From Nanosynbacter sp. (GTDB taxonomy: Bacteria > Patescibacteriota > Saccharimonadia > Saccharimonadales > Saccharimonadaceae): a stretch of 6,253 nt of DNA. Below, one piece after another: positions 5,440 to 6,253 of this stretch. A model generated the notes under the pieces. It ran no database searches. It was not told the origin of the DNA and worked only from the letters and a program-made list of their open reading frames with translations. Made by a program: the position numbers and the translations under genes. Location: the NCBI GenBank assembly GCA_015257705.1, contig JABZJR010000041.1, positions 1 through 6,253 on the forward strand, written 5' to 3'. Each line of letters opens with the position of its first letter. The stretch's first letter is position 1.

Positions 5440-5445
5440 CTCCTT
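5440..5445 (-). promoter_or_regulatory. Shine-Dalgarno site of rpmA
   Basis: AAGGAG on the minus strand lies 6 bases before the rpmA ATG and fixes that start. It is the clearest Shine-Dalgarno site belonging to a gene start in the window and contrasts with the site-less + strand genes. Confidence 0.85.
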
Positions 5446-5458
5446 ATAGTTTCTATAA
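5444..5458. repeat. Perfect 6-bp inverted repeat in the rpmA leader, touching the Shine-Dalgarno site
   Basis: TTATAG, a TTT spacer and CTATAA form a perfect inverted repeat. In the rpmA mRNA the downstream arm runs into the Shine-Dalgarno site, sharing its AA. Two G-U pairs could extend the hairpin over the GG of AAGGAG. The hairpin is AU-rich with a 3-base loop, so it is weak; a regulatory role is possible but not shown. Confidence 0.4.
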
Positions 5459-5471
5459 AACAATCTGTTCT

Positions 5472-5500
5472 AGTTTATCGAAAATAAAGCCAGTTGTCAA
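5472..5500 (-). promoter_or_regulatory. Promoter of rpmA, -35 overlapping the upstream gene's stop codon
   Basis: On the minus strand, a perfect TTGACA (5500-5495) is followed by a 17-base spacer and TAAACT (5477-5472). The expected start near 5465 gives a leader of about 30 bases that includes the Shine-Dalgarno site. The methyltransferase stop codon TGA (5499-5497) lies inside the TTGACA box. Confidence 0.6.
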
Positions 5501-6252
5501 GCGGTTTTGGCTATATCTGCCGGTTTTAATACCAATATTTCTCTGGCAACAACTTGATCTTCACGGTAATATAAGAGATTTTTATCGATAATTTGCTGAT
5601 ATTCAAGTTTTTTAAGATTCTTTATCAGAGGCAAGTGGGTGAATTTACCTTCGCGATTTTGCCACGCTGGAACGGCTATGCAAAGCGTCGTGTCTGGGCG
5701 AATTTGCGAATGGATATTTTGCAGAAAATCGCTAATTATGTGATTACAATTTCCGACTACTTCGTGAAGTTTTTCTGGGCTGGGTGGTGCGGAAAACGGC
5801 TGACCTAAATATGTTTCGCAAACAATTCGAGAAATCCGCTCCTTCTGCTCACTTGTTAATTTTACGGAGTTGGCGTCGGCTTGATGTGCTTGCCAGAAAG
5901 TGTTTGTCGAAAAAGTTTTTTCCACCCAGTTCATATTTTCAGTCGTGTAAGATATCATCTTATCGCTCAAATCGCTGCCATAAGCATTCACGCCGATAAG
6001 TACAGCCTCTTGTAATACCGTTCCTGTGCCACAAAACGGATCCCAGAGGTAATCGTTAGGTTTTGCGCCAGATAGGTTGATCATAATCTGGGCAAGTTTA
6101 GGTGGAAGCATTCCCACGAAGGCATCGCGCTTTGGTCGTCCACGGTCGCGCTGAGTGTACGAATTGATATTTTGAGCGCCACGACTTTCAGCGATTATCA
6201 AATCTCCGTACACGTTCTTAGCTATGATAATTTCAATTTTCGCCTCAGACCT
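5497..6252 (-). CDS. TRM11/THUMP-type SAM-dependent RNA methyltransferase, C-terminal part (5' end outside window)
   Basis: This is a Rossmann-fold methyltransferase resembling the TRM11 family, predicted to methylate RNA (probably a tRNA guanine). The first in-frame start, a GTG at 6213, is probably not the real one: the frame stays open to the window edge and adds 13 residues, RSEAKIEIIIAKN. The N-terminal part, usually a THUMP or NTD region, is therefore missing. In the 251 visible residues, RDRGRPKRDAFVGMLPPKLAQ (about 35-55) precedes the SAM-binding motif I, DPFCGTGTVLQEA (71-83). An acidic motif II residue follows in GSDLSDKM (Asp94). The usual (N/D)PPY catalytic motif is not seen; ETYLGQPF (146-153) sits at about that place. 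The C-terminus has the strand pair YYREDQVVAREILVLK. rpmA lies 63 bases downstream on the same strand, with no evident terminator between. The exact RNA target is unknown. Confidence 0.82.
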   Translation of the reverse strand, partial: RSEAKIEIIIAKNVYGDLIIAESRGAQNINSYTQRDRGRPKRDAFVGMLPPKLAQIMINLSGAKPNDYLWDPFCGTGTVLQEAVLIGVNAYGSDLSDKMISYTTENMNWVEKTFSTNTFWQAHQADANSVKLTSEQKERISRIVCETYLGQPFSAPPSPEKLHEVVGNCNHIISDFLQNIHSQIRPDTTLCIAVPAWQNREGKFTHLPLIKNLKKLEYQQIIDKNLLYYREDQVVAREILVLKPADIAKTA

Positions 6253-6253
6253 G

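Noticed and set aside
5593..5999. Two overlapping plus-strand 71-codon ORFs opposite the methyltransferase gene
   Set aside because: Both lie opposite clear methyltransferase coding sequence, including its SAM-binding region side, and have no initiation signals or domain-like sequence.
5497..6213. Taking GTG 6213 as the start of a complete 238-aa methyltransferase
   Set aside because: No Shine-Dalgarno or promoter precedes the GTG, the frame continues to the window edge with protein-like sequence, and the N-terminal part expected for the family is absent.

Overview
The window looks like chromosomal DNA of a small-genome bacterium of the Candidate Phyla Radiation, most likely Candidatus Saccharibacteria (TM7). 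This is inferred from the recognisable style of the FtsX, CHAP-hydrolase, S41-protease and response-regulator proteins, from a divergent bL27, and from a TRM11-like methyltransferase with an ETYLG motif. Intergenic gaps are short. UGA is used as a stop (at the ends of the 512-aa gene and of the methyltransferase gene) and never inside a gene, which argues against the Gracilibacteria/Absconditabacteria recoded lineages. The assignment comes from recall, not from a search.

Left part, + strand (2-3458). The 3' part of ftsX (cell-division ABC-type permease subunit) is followed by a secreted PcsB-like coiled-coil/CHAP peptidoglycan hydrolase, a membrane-anchored S41 C-terminal-processing protease with a PDZ domain, and a single-domain response regulator. 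In other bacteria FtsEX controls coiled-coil peptidoglycan hydrolases of this kind, so the first two genes probably form a division/wall-splitting module. The protease is a candidate processor of wall enzymes.

Middle (3469-5143). A long hairpin terminator, whose right arm contains the next gene's -35 box, is followed by a 512-aa protein I do not recognise. It has an N-terminal globular-looking region, a Lys/Pro/Ala/Val/Glu-rich repeat linker with two 22-residue tandem copies, and a charged helical C-terminal part. Just after it lies a 24-codon reading frame that may be a gene relic, overlapping a bidirectional terminator.

Right part, - strand (5161-6252). rpmA (bL27) has a conventional Shine-Dalgarno site and leader. 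Upstream of it is a TRM11/THUMP-type RNA methyltransferase whose N-terminus lies outside the window. The rpmA -35 box contains the methyltransferase stop codon.

The main signal the genes do not explain is regulatory packing. Promoters sit so close to start codons that three + strand genes are predicted to have leaderless or nearly leaderless mRNAs without Shine-Dalgarno sites, while rpmA and the response-regulator gene carry such sites. Promoter elements are also nested inside terminators or stop codons. No RNA genes, CRISPR arrays, insertion sequences or defence genes were found, and no gene-free stretch exceeds 300 bases. I see no convincing new multi-gene system; the most novel single gene is the 512-aa protein.
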